From: [Phialemoniopsis] sp. UDSM-2020
Lineage: Eukaryota > Ascomycota > Sordariomycetes > Thyridiales > Thyridiaceae
Assembly (NCBI GenBank): GCA_018873225.1
Contig: JAEILZ010000009.1
Location: forward strand, 1,603,501 to 1,667,500
DNA: 64,000 bases
Direction of reading: 5' to 3'
Part shown: in pieces, positions 43,023 to 54,537 of the stretch
Layout of the letters: the number at the start of each line of letters is the position of its first letter
Numbering within the stretch: the stretch's first letter is position 1
Translations under genes and position numbers: made by a program
The notes under the pieces: generated by a model
The model's input: the letters and a program-made list of their open reading frames with translations, nothing else
Databases searched by the model: none
Told to the model about the DNA's origin: nothing

Positions 43023-45233
43023 ACCAGGAGGCTGTCACCTCACCCCGCAACGATTCAGAATCGATGGGCGGCATGTACTACTTAGCAAAAAACGGAATAC
43101 CCTCTTGTCAGCTACCTGTGAGGCCTTTGCTCTATATACCTGATCTTTGATTTCGGCCGCAATTTTATCACATGCTCGCTTGTTTGTGATAGCATCTCAG
43201 TGAAAACACCAAGAATGTTCAATAGGCGAGACTTCAGCCGGAGCCGATAAGTGCTGGCATGCGGCGAAGTTGTGAAATTGTGGAGATAATTGGTGCTTCG
43301 GAGGTCCACCTCGAACCCAGTCAGTACAGCAATTTCTACTCCGTACAGAGCGTTACGAAGCATTTCGTGGGAGAACACAACCTGGTTTCAGAAGCAGTCA
43401 GGTTGGACGATTCGAACCTTGCTGCGGAGGACCTACACCTACCTACATTCATGGTTCGACAAGTGAGGAGCACGACTAGGTGACAGTCGGCACTGACAGC
43501 GGAAGGCGAGATTGATCATTTGCAGAACATGCATGGGTGGCTTGGTGCTGGTCAACAACAGCGCCAGCGCAGCTCGTATCGGGTGTAAGCACATGCTCAG
43601 TCCTACATGCCTCAATAAATTGTCTCCCACAACACAGCAGCACACATTCTGTAGTCAGCGAACACCTGTATGCCACGCCGTGACAGGACAGAGGCTTATT
43701 CATTTTTGTTCGAACTGCCACATCCCAAGTGCATGTCTCGATTTAGAGCAAACGCAATTGTACAGCGGCGTCTTGGCTCTCCGCTACGTTGTGTGTGTAT
43801 ATAGACGAATCGATGTCTTGGAATTTCACCAGCCAGCCCATGATCCACTGCAACTGATGGAGGGTACCTACATTTCAGCTGTATTTGCTTCGCCCGTTGC
43901 TCTCGCTTGCCCACCACAACATTCCTCTACAGGGCAGTTACATTACTTGTATGGGGGCATGGGGACCCGGCCGGCCGCCTGCTATTGTCAAGAACAGGAC
44001 TTTGAAAACCCGGTCTCAATGGAACTCGCATCAAAAAGGCAATTACCGAACAACAGAGCAGAGGAAAAGCAGGATTGTGGTAAGGAGTACGGCAGGTACT
44101 TGACGCGTTACCAATCTCGGTGCGAGCTGTTACCTGATGGAATAGCAGGATCAGGGAAGAGATTTCGGTCCATGACGTGAGGTCGCATTGTCGATTTCTC
44201 GTATTTTCTGAGTGCTTCGATTGACCTACGCGGCCAGTGGACACTAGGATCCGCTCGCCTCGATCGCCCCCGGGTGGTTCCCCCTGGTACAAGTAACGCA
44301 CCCGCGCATTCTGATCAGAGAGACAGCACAAAGAACCAAAAGGACCCGGTTTATGCACCATGGTCTTGCTAAAAATGGAGAAACATCCATCTGTTTTTTC
44401 CCGCTGCTTGGTGAGGTGAGTGACCTCACTGATCACCAGCGGGACCGGGCTTTCGCAGAAGCTTCTGCGGGTGGGCCCCGTACCGGCTCCAGACCAGCCA
44501 AGTCACTGGGGTCTACCGAGCCCAGTCGTACCCATCGATGCAGGGGGTTAGGGGGTTACAACAGCACCACCAAGACCGCCCGCTCTCACTCCAAGTGAGC
44601 CGCCATCACCACCAGGTTCCACCAGGTGGCTTTCGGGGCGGGCGAATCATGGGCAGGGTGATGCTCGAGGGCTTGCCACTAGCGCAAGGTACCAGCTGCC
44701 ACACGCAGGGGGCGATCGTTGCTTCTTGGGCTGTTTTGCTTGTTTTGCTCTTGTTCAAGTGGACTTGTTGGGTGGACTTTTTTGTGGGCTGCTTAGAGCT
44801 TTTTGTTCCTCGATCCGAAGCTTGCCAATTGCCTTGCTTGCGCTTCCCGGTCTTGGCTTTGTTGGCCCATGACACCCCCCCTGCAACCCATGTTTCCTGC
44901 TTCCTCGTTTCTCGATGGATGTGGATGTGGATGGGGGCGGATTGGGTGATGGATGGGTGTGTGGACGTGTGTGGATGATGGTGTGCGTGTTGGTGGTTCT
45001 TTCTCCGTGCTCGCTATTAATAACCTGATCACTCGTAAAAGACTTGCGCTCGACTCACACTCTTGATCTTCTTCCTCTCCTGTTCTACTACTCCATCGTT
45101 TTGACAAACTTGCTTGCTTCTTTTTCTCTTGTTTGTGTGTCTACATTTGCTTCCCTTTTGTATCATAACAAAACACACCGCAAGCTCGCTCGCTATCAAA
45201 ACAACAACAACAAGAGTACATCCCATAATCAGG
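43023..45233. other. Intergenic (2.2 kb): NCL1 3' flank and GH17 promoter
   Basis: Contains TACTCCGTA at 43337-43345, a short GGATGT run near 44916, and a CT-rich leader followed by a CAA-rich stretch (45199-45215) immediately before the GH17 ATG. This resembles leaders of strongly expressed fungal genes. The frame at 43512-44180 starts with TTG and is not coding-like. Confidence 0.5.
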
Positions 45234-46672
45234 ATGCGTCACACTTCGACCCTTGTGGCCTTCGCCGCGTCCGTCTCGACGGCTCTGGGTGCCTTCCAGG
45301 GCTTCAACTATGGCTCGACCTTCACCACGGGCGCTGCCAAGCAGCAGGCTGATTTCGAGGCCGAGTTCAAGAACGCCCAGGGCCTGATCGGTGCCCCCGG
45401 TGTTTTCAACAGTGCCCGTCTCTACACCATGATCGTAAGTCCTAATCCATATTGCAATTTCCAGCATAAGAATTGCTACATGGAAGAGCATTGCTAACGA
45501 GGTGATCCCATCTACAGCAAGGCGGCTCTGCCAGCGACCCTATCTCGGCCATCCCGGCTGCCATCAGCACCAAGACCAGCTTGTTGCTCGGTCTGTGGGC
45601 CTCTGCTGGCGACGAGATCTTCAACAACGAGCTCACTGCTCTCAAGGCCGCCATCACCAAGTACGGCTCTTCTCTCGGTCCCCTGGTTGCCGGTATCTCC
45701 GTCGGCAGCGAGGATCTGTACCGTATCTCCCCCACCGGTATCCTGAACAAGGAGAACCCCGGTGTCGGCCCCGACGTCCTGGCCAAGTACATCAAGCAGG
45801 TCCGCGACACCATTGCCGGCACTGCCCTGAGCAACGCCCCCATCGGCCACGTCGACACCTGGAACTCGTGGGTCAATGGCTCCAACAAGGCTGCCATCGA
45901 TGCCTGCGACTGGATCGGTCTGGACACCTACCCCTACTTCCAGGACACCGACGACAACACCATTGAGAACAGCAAGAACCTCTTCAACGCTGCTCTGGAG
46001 GCTACCGAGGGTGCTATCGGCGGCAAGCCCGTCTGGGTCACCGAGACTGGCCACCCCGTCAGTGGCAAGGACTTTGGTAAGGCCAAGGCTTCGCTCGAGA
46101 ACGCCCGCACCTACTGGCAGGAGGTCGGTTGCCCCATGTTCGGCAAGACCAACGTCTGGTGGTACACGATGCAGGATGCCTCTCCCGACACCCCCAACCC
46201 CAGCTTCGGCCTTGTCGGCAACCCCCTGACCACCACCCCTCTCTTTGACCTCTCCTGCAAGGACGTCGACACCTCTTCCTCGACCAAGTCTTCGTCTGGT
46301 TCCTCTACTGCTACCAGCTCCGGCTCCGACTCGGGCTCCGGCTCCAACACCCAGTCTTCCAAGCCTGCCTCGTCGACTCCCAACGCCACTGAGGGTGCCG
46401 GCAGCCCTGGCGCCAGCAACGCTGTCCCCAGCTCCCAGCTGTCGATTGAGTCCTCTTCCCCCGCCAGCACTGCCGCCCGTCCCACCCAGACTGGCACTGG
46501 CTCCGGCTCAGGCTCCGGTTCGGGCTCGGGCTCCGGTAACGGCACTGTGACCGGCACTGGCTCTCCTTCCTCCGTGCCCACCACCGCCCCCACCAACGGT
46601 GTTTCCGGCATCCAGTCTGGCTCCATCGGCGCTGCCTTTGCTGCCGTCATGGCTGCCATCCTGGCCTTGTAA
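45234..46672 (+). CDS. GPI-anchored GH17 glucan endo-1,3-beta-glucosidase (EglC-like)
   Basis: Two exons, 45234-45434 and 45518-46672 (GTAAGT...CAG), giving 451 aa. A signal peptide ([20 protein letters not shown]) precedes the GH17 barrel: [42 protein letters not shown] (acid/base Glu), [41 protein letters not shown] (nucleophile Glu) and [13 protein letters not shown] Ser/Thr-rich, glycosylation-prone stalk of about 130 residues includes a (Gly-Ser) run. It ends in a hydrophobic GPI-attachment signal ([15 protein letters not shown]) after a Ser/Gly omega region. The enzyme remodels cell-wall beta-1,3-glucan at the plasma membrane or wall. Confidence 0.95.
46499..46534 (+). repeat. GGCTCC-type hexamer repeat encoding Gly-Ser run
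   Basis: Six 6-nt units (GGCTCC, GGCTCA, GGCTCC, GGTTCG, GGCTCG, GGCTCC) in the GH17 stalk, each coding Gly-Ser. Stalk length could vary by slippage. Confidence 0.85.
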
Positions 46673-47615
46673 ATTACTATCGATTTATAAGAGCCTCCCG
46701 ATCAATTTGGATTTTCATCACTACAAAAAGGCGTTGGGTCGGAGAGGCACGAGGGAATCGCACCAGATCGGCATTTTGACCGGCTGGGCACGTACATTAC
46801 GACTTTGTAATTATAAGGGGAAAACAGCAACACTTATGATATAGACTGGATGCATATTTCTTTTGGGCCCCGGGTTTGTTTCCAAATAGACTTTTAGCAT
46901 GGTACAGGGACGTACCTGGATTGGGCCAACACACTCCTTTGGCATCCTGGCATAGCTATTCGAGATAGAGGATAGTTCTGGTCTTTGCACAAAGATGCGA
47001 GATCAAGAGAAACAATTTCTTGAACTACTTGGTGCCATTACTCAAAACGAGCTCTTCTGAGTTCTTGTGATCTGACGGTTCTCATGGACATGCATTGACT
47101 TCTCGACTTGGGGTTTGATTCTCTCACTTATGGTCATCATGTCCGGTTATCGAGTGCTTAATCAAGGGTAATGCAATCATCTGACGAGCATGCCAAGACT
47201 TGGTATGCATTTTGTTCTACATTTGATGGGACTTTGTATTCTTTGGTCGCTTCATGGACAGATCGACTCCCCCTCGATGCTTGCAACACATCCCACCTTT
47301 TCAGCCCCTGCTCCGCAGATCCTCTGGTATCGATAAGAGCTCTGGCCAGCAGCTGAAAATACAAGCCAAGAAAGTGGAGGGAGTAAGCTCGGAAAGCGTG
47401 TTTTTTGCACGACGGGTAAGCGCGTGTGCACCTCGATTTACCCCTGGCTCAGCATTCTCCATAGTCGTGGCCACCCTGTCCAAAATTATATACCCCGGGT
47501 GGCCAGAGCACAAAGCAGACCTCCTTGTCACGAGAGCTGCCCATTTTGCCAAAATACACACCCAGCATTCGTCCCCCTCCTCTTACTCGCCGTTTATAAA
47601 CAATTCCTGCCCATC
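46673..47615. other. Intergenic: GH17 3' flank and ZIP promoter
   Basis: No coding sequence supported. The right end holds TATA-like sequences listed separately. Confidence 0.45.
47487..47492 (+). promoter_or_regulatory. Candidate TATA box of the ZIP transporter gene
   Basis: TATATA in the context AAAATTATATACCCCGG, 124 bp before the ATG at 47616. A second palindromic TTTATAAA at about 47593-47600 is probably too close to the start to act as a TATA box. Confidence 0.35.
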
Positions 47616-49054
47616 ATGCCTCCCGGGTCCCGCCTACATCGGCTCCTGCTGCTCGTGCTGGTCTTTGGCGCCTCGCTGGGACTCGCCCATGGCGCGCTGC
47701 ACAAGTCGTCCGCCGCTGCGGTGGGCTCGATGAGCCTCGAGGACCTTGATGAGAAGCTCCAGGTAAGATGAGCACCACACACACATTCTTTACCAATGGG
47801 TTCTATAATAGAAAAGAGCGTCTTGGCAAAAGATGTTTGAATAACTATATGCTAATTCGGCCCCCTTTTCGACACACAGTCATGCTCGGTCGTCAAGCAG
47901 CTCAACGCCGAAAAGGCGGCCCACGCGCACGCGACCGGCTCCCTCGCCTCCAAGATCTTCGCCGTGCTCTTCCCGGGCAGCCCCGCCGTCAACGCCATCC
48001 TCGCGACGCTCTACATCTCCGGGCCGCCCAACTTCCTGCTGGCGCTGTGCCCGCCCAACATCGACCCCAACTCGCTGTCGGTAATGGTCGCGTTCGCCGT
48101 GGGCGGGCTCATGGGCGACACGCTGTTCCACCTGCTGCCCGAGATCTTTGTCGGCGAGGACGAGCCCGACCGCGCGCGCTTCGTGCTCGTCGAGCCCAAC
48201 CGGAACCTGCTGCTCGGCGTCGCCATCCTCGTCGGCTTCATGACGTTTGTGGCCATGGACAAGGGATTGCGGATCGCGACGGGTGGGGCTGGCGGGCATG
48301 ACCACGGCCATGGACACAGCCACGGCGCTGGGCACGATCATGCTTCGCACGGTGCATCGTCTACGGCGGTGGAGAAGACCAGTGGCAAGGGCGGCGCGAA
48401 GAACAGGAAGAAGGAGGGCAAGGCGCTCGTTGAGGACACCCAGGTCGCCGAGGCCAAGGAGATGAACCCGAGTGTCAAGCTGGGCGGGTACCTCAACCTG
48501 ATGTACGAACATGTCTGCCCCTTGCTATGATCGCTAACTTGCTAACATCCGTGCCCCATAGCGCCGACTTCACGCACAACATCACCGACGGCCTGGCCAT
48601 GTCGGCCTCGTTCTACGCGTCCCCGACCATCGGCGCCACCACGACGGTGGCCGTCTTCTTCCACGAGATCCCGCACGAGGTCGGCGACTTTGCCCTCCTC
48701 GTGCAGTCGGGCTTCTCCAAGCGCGCCGCCATGGGCGCCCAGTTCGTCACGGCGCTCGGCGCCCTGCTGGGCACGCTCATCGGCATCGCCATCCAGGAGT
48801 ACGGCGGCAACAGCGGCGCCGACGGCGCGGCGGGCGGCATCTCGACGGGGCTCTGGGGCACGAGCCTGACCTGGGGCGACATGCTGCTGCCCTTCACGGC
48901 GGGCACGTTCCTGTACGTCGGCACGGTGGCCGTCATCCCGGAGCTGCTCGAGACGGGGCCCAACAAGGCCGTCGAGATCCGCAAGACGCTGACGCAGTTT
49001 GCTGCCATTGCCGTCGGGGCGGGCATCATGCTCTACATCTCGTGGCACGATTGA
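47616..49054 (+). CDS. ZIP-family zinc transporter, KE4/Yke4 type
   Basis: Three exons: 47616-47762, 47880-48502 and 48562-49054, giving 420 aa. Introns are 47763-47879 (GTAAGA...CAG) and 48503-48561 (GTACGA...TAG). The second join completes the metal-binding helix YLNLI-ADFTHNITDGLAMSA. A signal peptide (MPPGSRLHRLLLLVLVFGAS) starts the protein. Helices include SVMVAFAVGGLMGDTLFHLL and LLLGVAILVGFMTFVAMDKG. The long cytosolic loop is His-rich (HDHGHGHSHGAGHDHASH). The second zinc-site helix has FFHEIPHEVGDFALLVQSGF. These are LIV-1/KE4 features; the yeast relative Yke4 is an ER zinc transporter, and the signal peptide agrees with an endomembrane location. Confidence 0.94.
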
Positions 49055-52000
49055 ACCCGTCTGTGATTTGTACGGAATATGGAGGGAGTGTGTCCTTTGA
49101 TAGTCTTCATCCCGCCGCATGGCACGGGTTTGCTGCCATACTAGAAGCGAATTACGACTAGACACGGGGGTCTCACTGCATACCTAGATTGTAACCATGG
49201 GCATATGGGTGTTATTTGCGGGCTTTTGCATAAAAGAGAACACAGGCATTAGATTTAGTGCTGCTGCCACTAAAGAAAGGGTAGAATCAAAAGAAAAGAT
49301 TAAGACGAGACGTGTCAAGCTGTGATTACTGACTGTCGTGTCTTCTACTGCATGTAAGCCGAGAGGATAGTTTGCTCACGAGAGGATATCGCAGTGACTC
49401 AAGCAGAACATAAGACGGCGTCTTTTCTCCGATCCGATGGTCAGCGTAGAAGAATACCCCGATACTCCGGCATGCAAGTCGAGGCAAAAATGACTCCAGT
49501 CCTCCACTGCGGAGCCAGCCCGACTGCCGTCTCTGCAGTTTCAGAGAGCCTTTTCTCGTGTTGGCGGACTGCTCCTCCGCCTCGCGGTCCTCAAACCCTT
49601 GGAGGAAAGGCTCGCTCACATCAGTTAACACTACAGCTTGCAGTTAAGGGGTAAACGTCCGCATTTACCGCTGCCCATTGCGTACGTGTCGGCTCGGTTT
49701 CCGTCTTATTTCTTGTGAATCCTGAGCCAGGAATACTCCTGGAGGAAGGTGAAAAAAAGGGTCCGACCAGCTTCGGTGCCGAGCGGGCTGACATGTCTTC
49801 CGTTGGAGGTTTAGTTGATTGTCTAGGCCGGCTTGCCCTTGGAGGAGAAGAGAAGCGAAGCGGTCTGGGGTTTGCGGTGCACGTCGCCCGGGTTGCAGCT
49901 AAGGGCAAGTGCTCCGACCTGACCGCATCATTGATATATTACTTTCTCAACTACTCTTTGAGATCCTCGGCGCGGCCTGCAGTTAAGGGAAGGCCAGCTC
50001 CGGGTCCAAACCTTTGGTGATATAAGCTTTGTCCGCCAGAGGAATAGGTCAAGTAAGGCAGGCTGCACGCGCGCCGCCTCGTGTCTCATTTCAATTCTTT
50101 CGCAAACAGCGCTTCCAAGGGAAAAGCCTCCCCGACTATCAATTCTGCTCTCTCAAGCTTTCAAGACTTGTCCTGTGTGGCTTGCATTTTTGTGTCGGAG
50201 TCATACCGGGGAGCAGACTACCGACAGAGACGGTCTTTTTCTCGATTGAGCACTAGCAAAAAGTGTCTCGCGAGCCGTGTTGCGCTTTCGAAAGGCGCAA
50301 ACTTGACAAGTTTACGGTGGACTTTGACATTTATGGGGCCCTCCCTTTGAACCAGAGTCTGAAAACGGTGGCCCCCAGCACCGTTTTCCCGTTTAGCACT
50401 GAACATCATGAGTCGTCACCAACTTTTTTTTTTTGGCCGACGACGACGACAACCTTGAGCTTGTTTAGGCAAAGAAAGCGACCGCTAGGCGCCCTTGGGT
50501 CAGCCCTACACTTCCTTGGTCGGGAGGCTATCTGATCCTGCTGGGACGATCACAACACAGGAGCTTACCAGTGTTTCGTGTCGTCCTGTTTACCTAAGCG
50601 GTAGTTTGGAGCGCATTTGTCATCGCTGTTTTGTCAGACTAGATATGTCTACTATCTTGTCTGGGCAGTTTTCCCGCACCACAGAGTCGCTTTCCAGCAA
50701 CGCGAGTTTCAGCTGAATGACATCACGTTGCCAAGAGCAAGGCCCCTGGTCTGTTCGGAATGTTACCAGTCTCCCCGAAAAGATACCAATTCTTTCTTGT
50801 AGGTCATATTGCTCAGTCAATTGTGCTAGCAAGTTTTGTTACTCCGTACGGGGGAGGAGCCCGACGGAGCTCGGACTCGGGCCGGGGTCTTGGTGCCAGG
50901 GCGACATCGGAGGGCCGAGAGCATTCGCACGCTGAGAGACGACCCCTAGCGGGATGGTGTTGGTGCTCGCTGTCTAGTTCTAGTGGGAGCAAGTGGCTGC
51001 AGCATCGAATCCTTGGATTGATCGTTGGCACCTTGTGACACTGACCTACTTCAGGGTGTTGGGGGTGGTTGATTGGAGCGCAAGCTCTGTTCGTGGTGTC
51101 GCATTGGCTTAGAAATGGAGGGGAGCTTTGTCAGAGCTGCGTGCTTTGTCAACCAAGATGGATGCATGGCTTCTGCGCATTGAACCCAAAAGAGTAAGCT
51201 TCGAGACAGATGTATATCGTCAGTGCTTCAGGTAATGAGACAAATTTAGACAATAATGCTGTGCGTCGAGCAGGGAAGTCTATTTCCCGACAACTTGGAT
51301 GCACGCGCGGCGTGCGCCAAAGCTATTAGGCTCGCTAAGAGCTTGGAACATAGCCCGTGAAAACGGGGATGGGACCCAAGGTTCTAGATCTTACGGATCG
51401 CAGCGTGGATAACGACATGCTAGGGCGCAAAAGCGTGTCTTGCGTGCTCTGTGCTTTACAAGCTTATTTAGAGTCGGGGTGCAGAACTCGGGTCATCAAT
51501 TGAGATGTCATGCCTGCTTGTGGAGATCATGGAGCATCTGTGTTCGATTCGCAGCACACTTTTGACATTCCATCACGTCCAGAAAGCCCTGGAAACAGCT
51601 TCTGAAATTGTGACTCCTTCAAGCCACGGCGGTTCCGCTGTTTGAGAAAGTAGACGACGAAGGGCGTGAGATGGCATTTGGCGCGAGGATTCTTTAGACA
51701 TGTCAATTGAGGATCCCCTGACATGCTTAGAGGATGGTAGTTTGAGGAATAAGGCGTAAGAATGACATTGGAAATGGGTCACCCCGCCCGGTGGATGCAG
51801 CAAGGGTCCTCTTGGGGCCACCAAGTGGCTCCTGCTCAGCCCGCGCCCGCGCATAGCGTTTGCGATTTTCACACTTGCACCCAAGAATGACTCCCACACG
51901 CTTGTCTGAACTTTGGTCTCCCACGTGTCGCCAAAACGCTCGCTGTGTGTGCGACATGTCACCCGGCTAACCTCAGTGCTGGTAACTCCGCGGGAAGGAT

Positions 52001-53025
52001 GAGAGCTAGGAAGGTTTTGGAGGGTGTGAGACACCTGTACGTAGCTGGTCAACCAACGTCTATGTCCCGATGAGCGGACCGGTTTTGGAGACCCGAAGCC
52101 GAAGACAGTCGGTGTTAACATCCATCACATCAGGAAGAGCACAAGACTGGGTCAGGCCAAGATTGCGGCGCGCGTCGAGCCTCATCTCGTCTGATGAACT
52201 TTTATTTTTTTTTCTTGATGGATCTCTCTAGTTCTCTGGAGGAGCTAGATTTAGACGAACCTGCAGGCTGGGCATGGGGGAACCCGTCCTGTTCTCCATA
52301 TTGATGTCGAACTTGTCAAGAGAAGGCTCAAACGGTGGCCCAAAAGGGACATTGGAGGGAGAAAACGGAGGGTTGGCCCCAATAGATCGACTGCCGCATC
52401 AGTGCATTATTTGGAGCCCCACAATGCGGGTGCCTTTGTTTGACGCAGCTGCCTCCACACTGCTCCCTTCGGGCTACAACCGACGCCAGAGGAGCAGGAG
52501 GAGCAGGTTAAACGGCATCCCATCTCAAGCCAAGTCATCTAACGGTAAGGCCAGCCAATTTTTGGCCTACCCTCCAGTACACTACCTTACACTCCATGAT
52601 GCCAATCCCCCATCCATCTGTCGCAATGGCTGCCGAAATGTACTTTTCTAATGAGTCAGATGGCCTATTGCATGCCAAACACCCTCCTGCTTTGTCACCC
52701 AGGGCTCTTGTTCACCCTGGCTCTTGGCTCCCCTCTAGGGTGACAACCATCACATCACAAGGACATACATAAGATCATCGGGTTCCCACAGCTATATATC
52801 TTGGGGATGCCTGCTTCCTCATTTCTCAGGTTCAACAATCAATTCATTCAATTGTCCTTCATCTTGAATAAAGCTCGAAAGTGTCTTATATGATATCGAG
52901 TCAAACCACACTACCAGTCAAGCCACTTTGTGCTACATTTACACTTACACGCTGAACTCTATTATTTTCCCTGCCTCTGGTGGCTTCACTCGAGCACATA
53001 TAGCTCGCGTCCCCCCCTTTTCTGC
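49055..53025. other. Large gene-free interval (4.0 kb)
   Basis: No protein-like frame on either strand; the longest (51573-52121, minus) lacks motifs and codon bias. Visible items: TGCAGYTAAGGG three times (49639-49650, 49894-49905, 49978-49989); TACTCCGTACGG at 50840; a 9-bp inverted repeat TTGTCACCC/GGGTGACAA at 52692-52700 and 52738-52746; and a TATATAT at 52793. It may hold decayed repeats, which cannot be decided without a library. Confidence 0.5.
52793..52799 (+). promoter_or_regulatory. Candidate TATA box of the arrestin-domain gene
   Basis: TATATAT in CAGCTATATATCTTGG, about 230 bp upstream of the ATG at 53026 and preceded by a 9-bp inverted repeat 50-100 bp further upstream. Assigned only from sequence and distance. 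Confidence 0.35.
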
Positions 53026-54537
53026 ATGACTCTGACCGTCAACGACGTGGTTGCGGCCGGACAAGCCTACTCGAACCGTCGCAGCATGCCTTCCAACTCG
53101 AGCGCCAGCCGCACCGGCACCACCATGGCATCCAAGAAGACGCCCTTCCCCAAGACGGCCATTGACATCCACATCGATAACCACTTCAGCTCCAAGGTCT
53201 ATACGTCGGGCTCACCAATTTCCGGCCATGTGACCATCACAACGCAGAGGGACGTCTTCTTTGACTCCTTCCAGATCGTCCTCATGGGCGTGACCAAGAC
53301 TCGCGTGGAAGCCGTGGGCATGCCAGTGGAATCGACGCACGTCTTCCTCAAGCTGGCCATGCCAATACCCCAATCAGAGTACCCAGTCCCCCGGGTATTT
53401 GAGACGGGAACGCCATACACCTTCCCCTTCAACTTTGTTGTCCCTTACCAGCTCACCATCTCCTCCTGCAACCACGCAACAGAGTCCGGGCTCGTCCACG
53501 AGGCACACACGTGCCTACCCCCATCCATGGGCGACTGGCCTAAGGACGACCTGGCGCCGGACATGGCCCAGATTGAGTACTCGATCAAGGCCAGAGTCTT
53601 CCGGGAAAGTGAGACCCCGTCAGTGCCCATCAAGGTCGTCGAGGAGACGAAGCCACTTCGCATTCTCCCAGCCTCGGCGGAGCAGCCTCCTCTGAGCATC
53701 ACCAAGGAGGACCGAGCTTACACCATGAGCAAGACCAAGTCGGTACGGAAGAAGATCTTCTCGGGCAAGGTTGGCAAGGTGACCGCGACCGCGATCCAGC
53801 CCGAGGCCGTGCACCTACAGCCTGATGGACTCGGCATCTCGGACACGACTGCCCAGGTGCTCCTGAGCTTCGACCCATCGTCACCGGACGTCACTCCTCC
53901 CAAGGTTACTTCCATCTCGGGCAAGATCACCGCCACGACGTTCTACGCCTCTGGACCGATCACCAACTTCCCCAACCTCGGAAACATCCTGCAACCCACA
54001 GGTGTCGACAAGCGAAACTCGTACTCGACCTCGGTCAGCCTCTTCAACACGACGCTCGAGAAGTTCAAGTGGACTCAGTACCTCACCCCAGAGCGACGAG
54101 ACTCGGGCTACTCCAGCGACTCCCAGTGCTCCGACAGTAACGACATCCGCAACAAGACCAGCTCCAACAGCCCGCTGTGCCACCGGGCGACGCTCCAGGT
54201 GCCAATCAAGCTGCCGCTCCACAAGAAGACCTTCATCCCGACCTTCCACTCCTGCATCGCCTCCCGGACATACAGCCTGGCGCTCGCCATCGTGGTGGGA
54301 TCGGGCTCGACGAGCACGACGCTGAACTTGACGGTGCCGCTGCAGGTGGCCGCCGAGCTCGACGGCCAGAAAGGCCTGGGCCTCCCGGACTTTGAGACGG
54401 CCATCGAGGAGGCGCAGGCGGATGAGCACCTGCGACCGCGGATGCTGTCCATGCCCAACGTGCAGTTCCAGCACAACGATGACCTACCCGGCTACGCTAG
54501 CCTGACTTCTCAGCGGCGAAGGGCGACGGCGACCTAG
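53026..54537 (+). CDS. Arrestin-domain protein (fungal alpha-arrestin-like)
   Basis: Single exon, 503 aa from the ATG at 53026 (MTLTVNDVVAAGQAYSNRRS); a second ATG at 53086 is possible. The arrestin N-lobe begins IDIHIDNHFSSKVYTSGSPI and contains SGHVTITTQRDVFFDSFQIV, FPFNFVVPYQLTISSCNHAT and IEYSIKARVFRESE. The C-lobe follows after a basic linker (TKSVRKKIFSGKVGKVTATA), with ISGKITATTFYASGPITNFP and QVPIKLPLHKKTFIPTFHSC. Alpha-arrestins link Rsp5-type ubiquitin ligases to plasma-membrane transporters for endocytosis. No PPxY motif is present; the nearest is LPGY near the C-terminus, so ligase recruitment may differ. The adaptor role is inferred from the fold. Confidence 0.85.
   Translation: MTLTVNDVVAAGQAYSNRRSMPSNSSASRTGTTMASKKTPFPKTAIDIHIDNHFSSKVYTSGSPISGHVTITTQRDVFFDSFQIVLMGVTKTRVEAVGMPVESTHVFLKLAMPIPQSEYPVPRVFETGTPYTFPFNFVVPYQLTISSCNHATESGLVHEAHTCLPPSMGDWPKDDLAPDMAQIEYSIKARVFRESETPSVPIKVVEETKPLRILPASAEQPPLSITKEDRAYTMSKTKSVRKKIFSGKVGKVTATAIQPEAVHLQPDGLGISDTTAQVLLSFDPSSPDVTPPKVTSISGKITATTFYASGPITNFPNLGNILQPTGVDKRNSYSTSVSLFNTTLEKFKWTQYLTPERRDSGYSSDSQCSDSNDIRNKTSSNSPLCHRATLQVPIKLPLHKKTFIPTFHSCIASRTYSLALAIVVGSGSTSTTLNLTVPLQVAAELDGQKGLGLPDFETAIEEAQADEHLRPRMLSMPNVQFQHNDDLPGYASLTSQRRRATAT

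Noticed and set aside
43370..43440. GGTTCGAATC on the minus strand resembling a tRNA T-loop
   Set aside because: The flanking bases do not pair as a T-stem and no cloverleaf can be built.
43512..44180. 222-codon ORF after NCL1
   Set aside because: It opens with TTG, its composition is not protein-like, and no splice extension to an ATG with motifs was found.
37429..44935. CRISPR-like spaced repeats (GGATGT runs)
   Set aside because: Short tandem hexamers without spacers, in a eukaryotic genome; simple repeats.
51530..51560. tRNA T-arm-like sequence CTGTG-TTCGATT-CGCAG
   Set aside because: A 5-bp stem and 7-nt loop can form, but no matching acceptor stem, D-arm or anticodon arm lies at the right distance upstream.
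51573..52121. 182-codon minus-strand ORF in the 49-53 kb gene-free interval
   Set aside because: No recognisable motif and overlapping frames of similar length; it is more likely chance in non-coding DNA.
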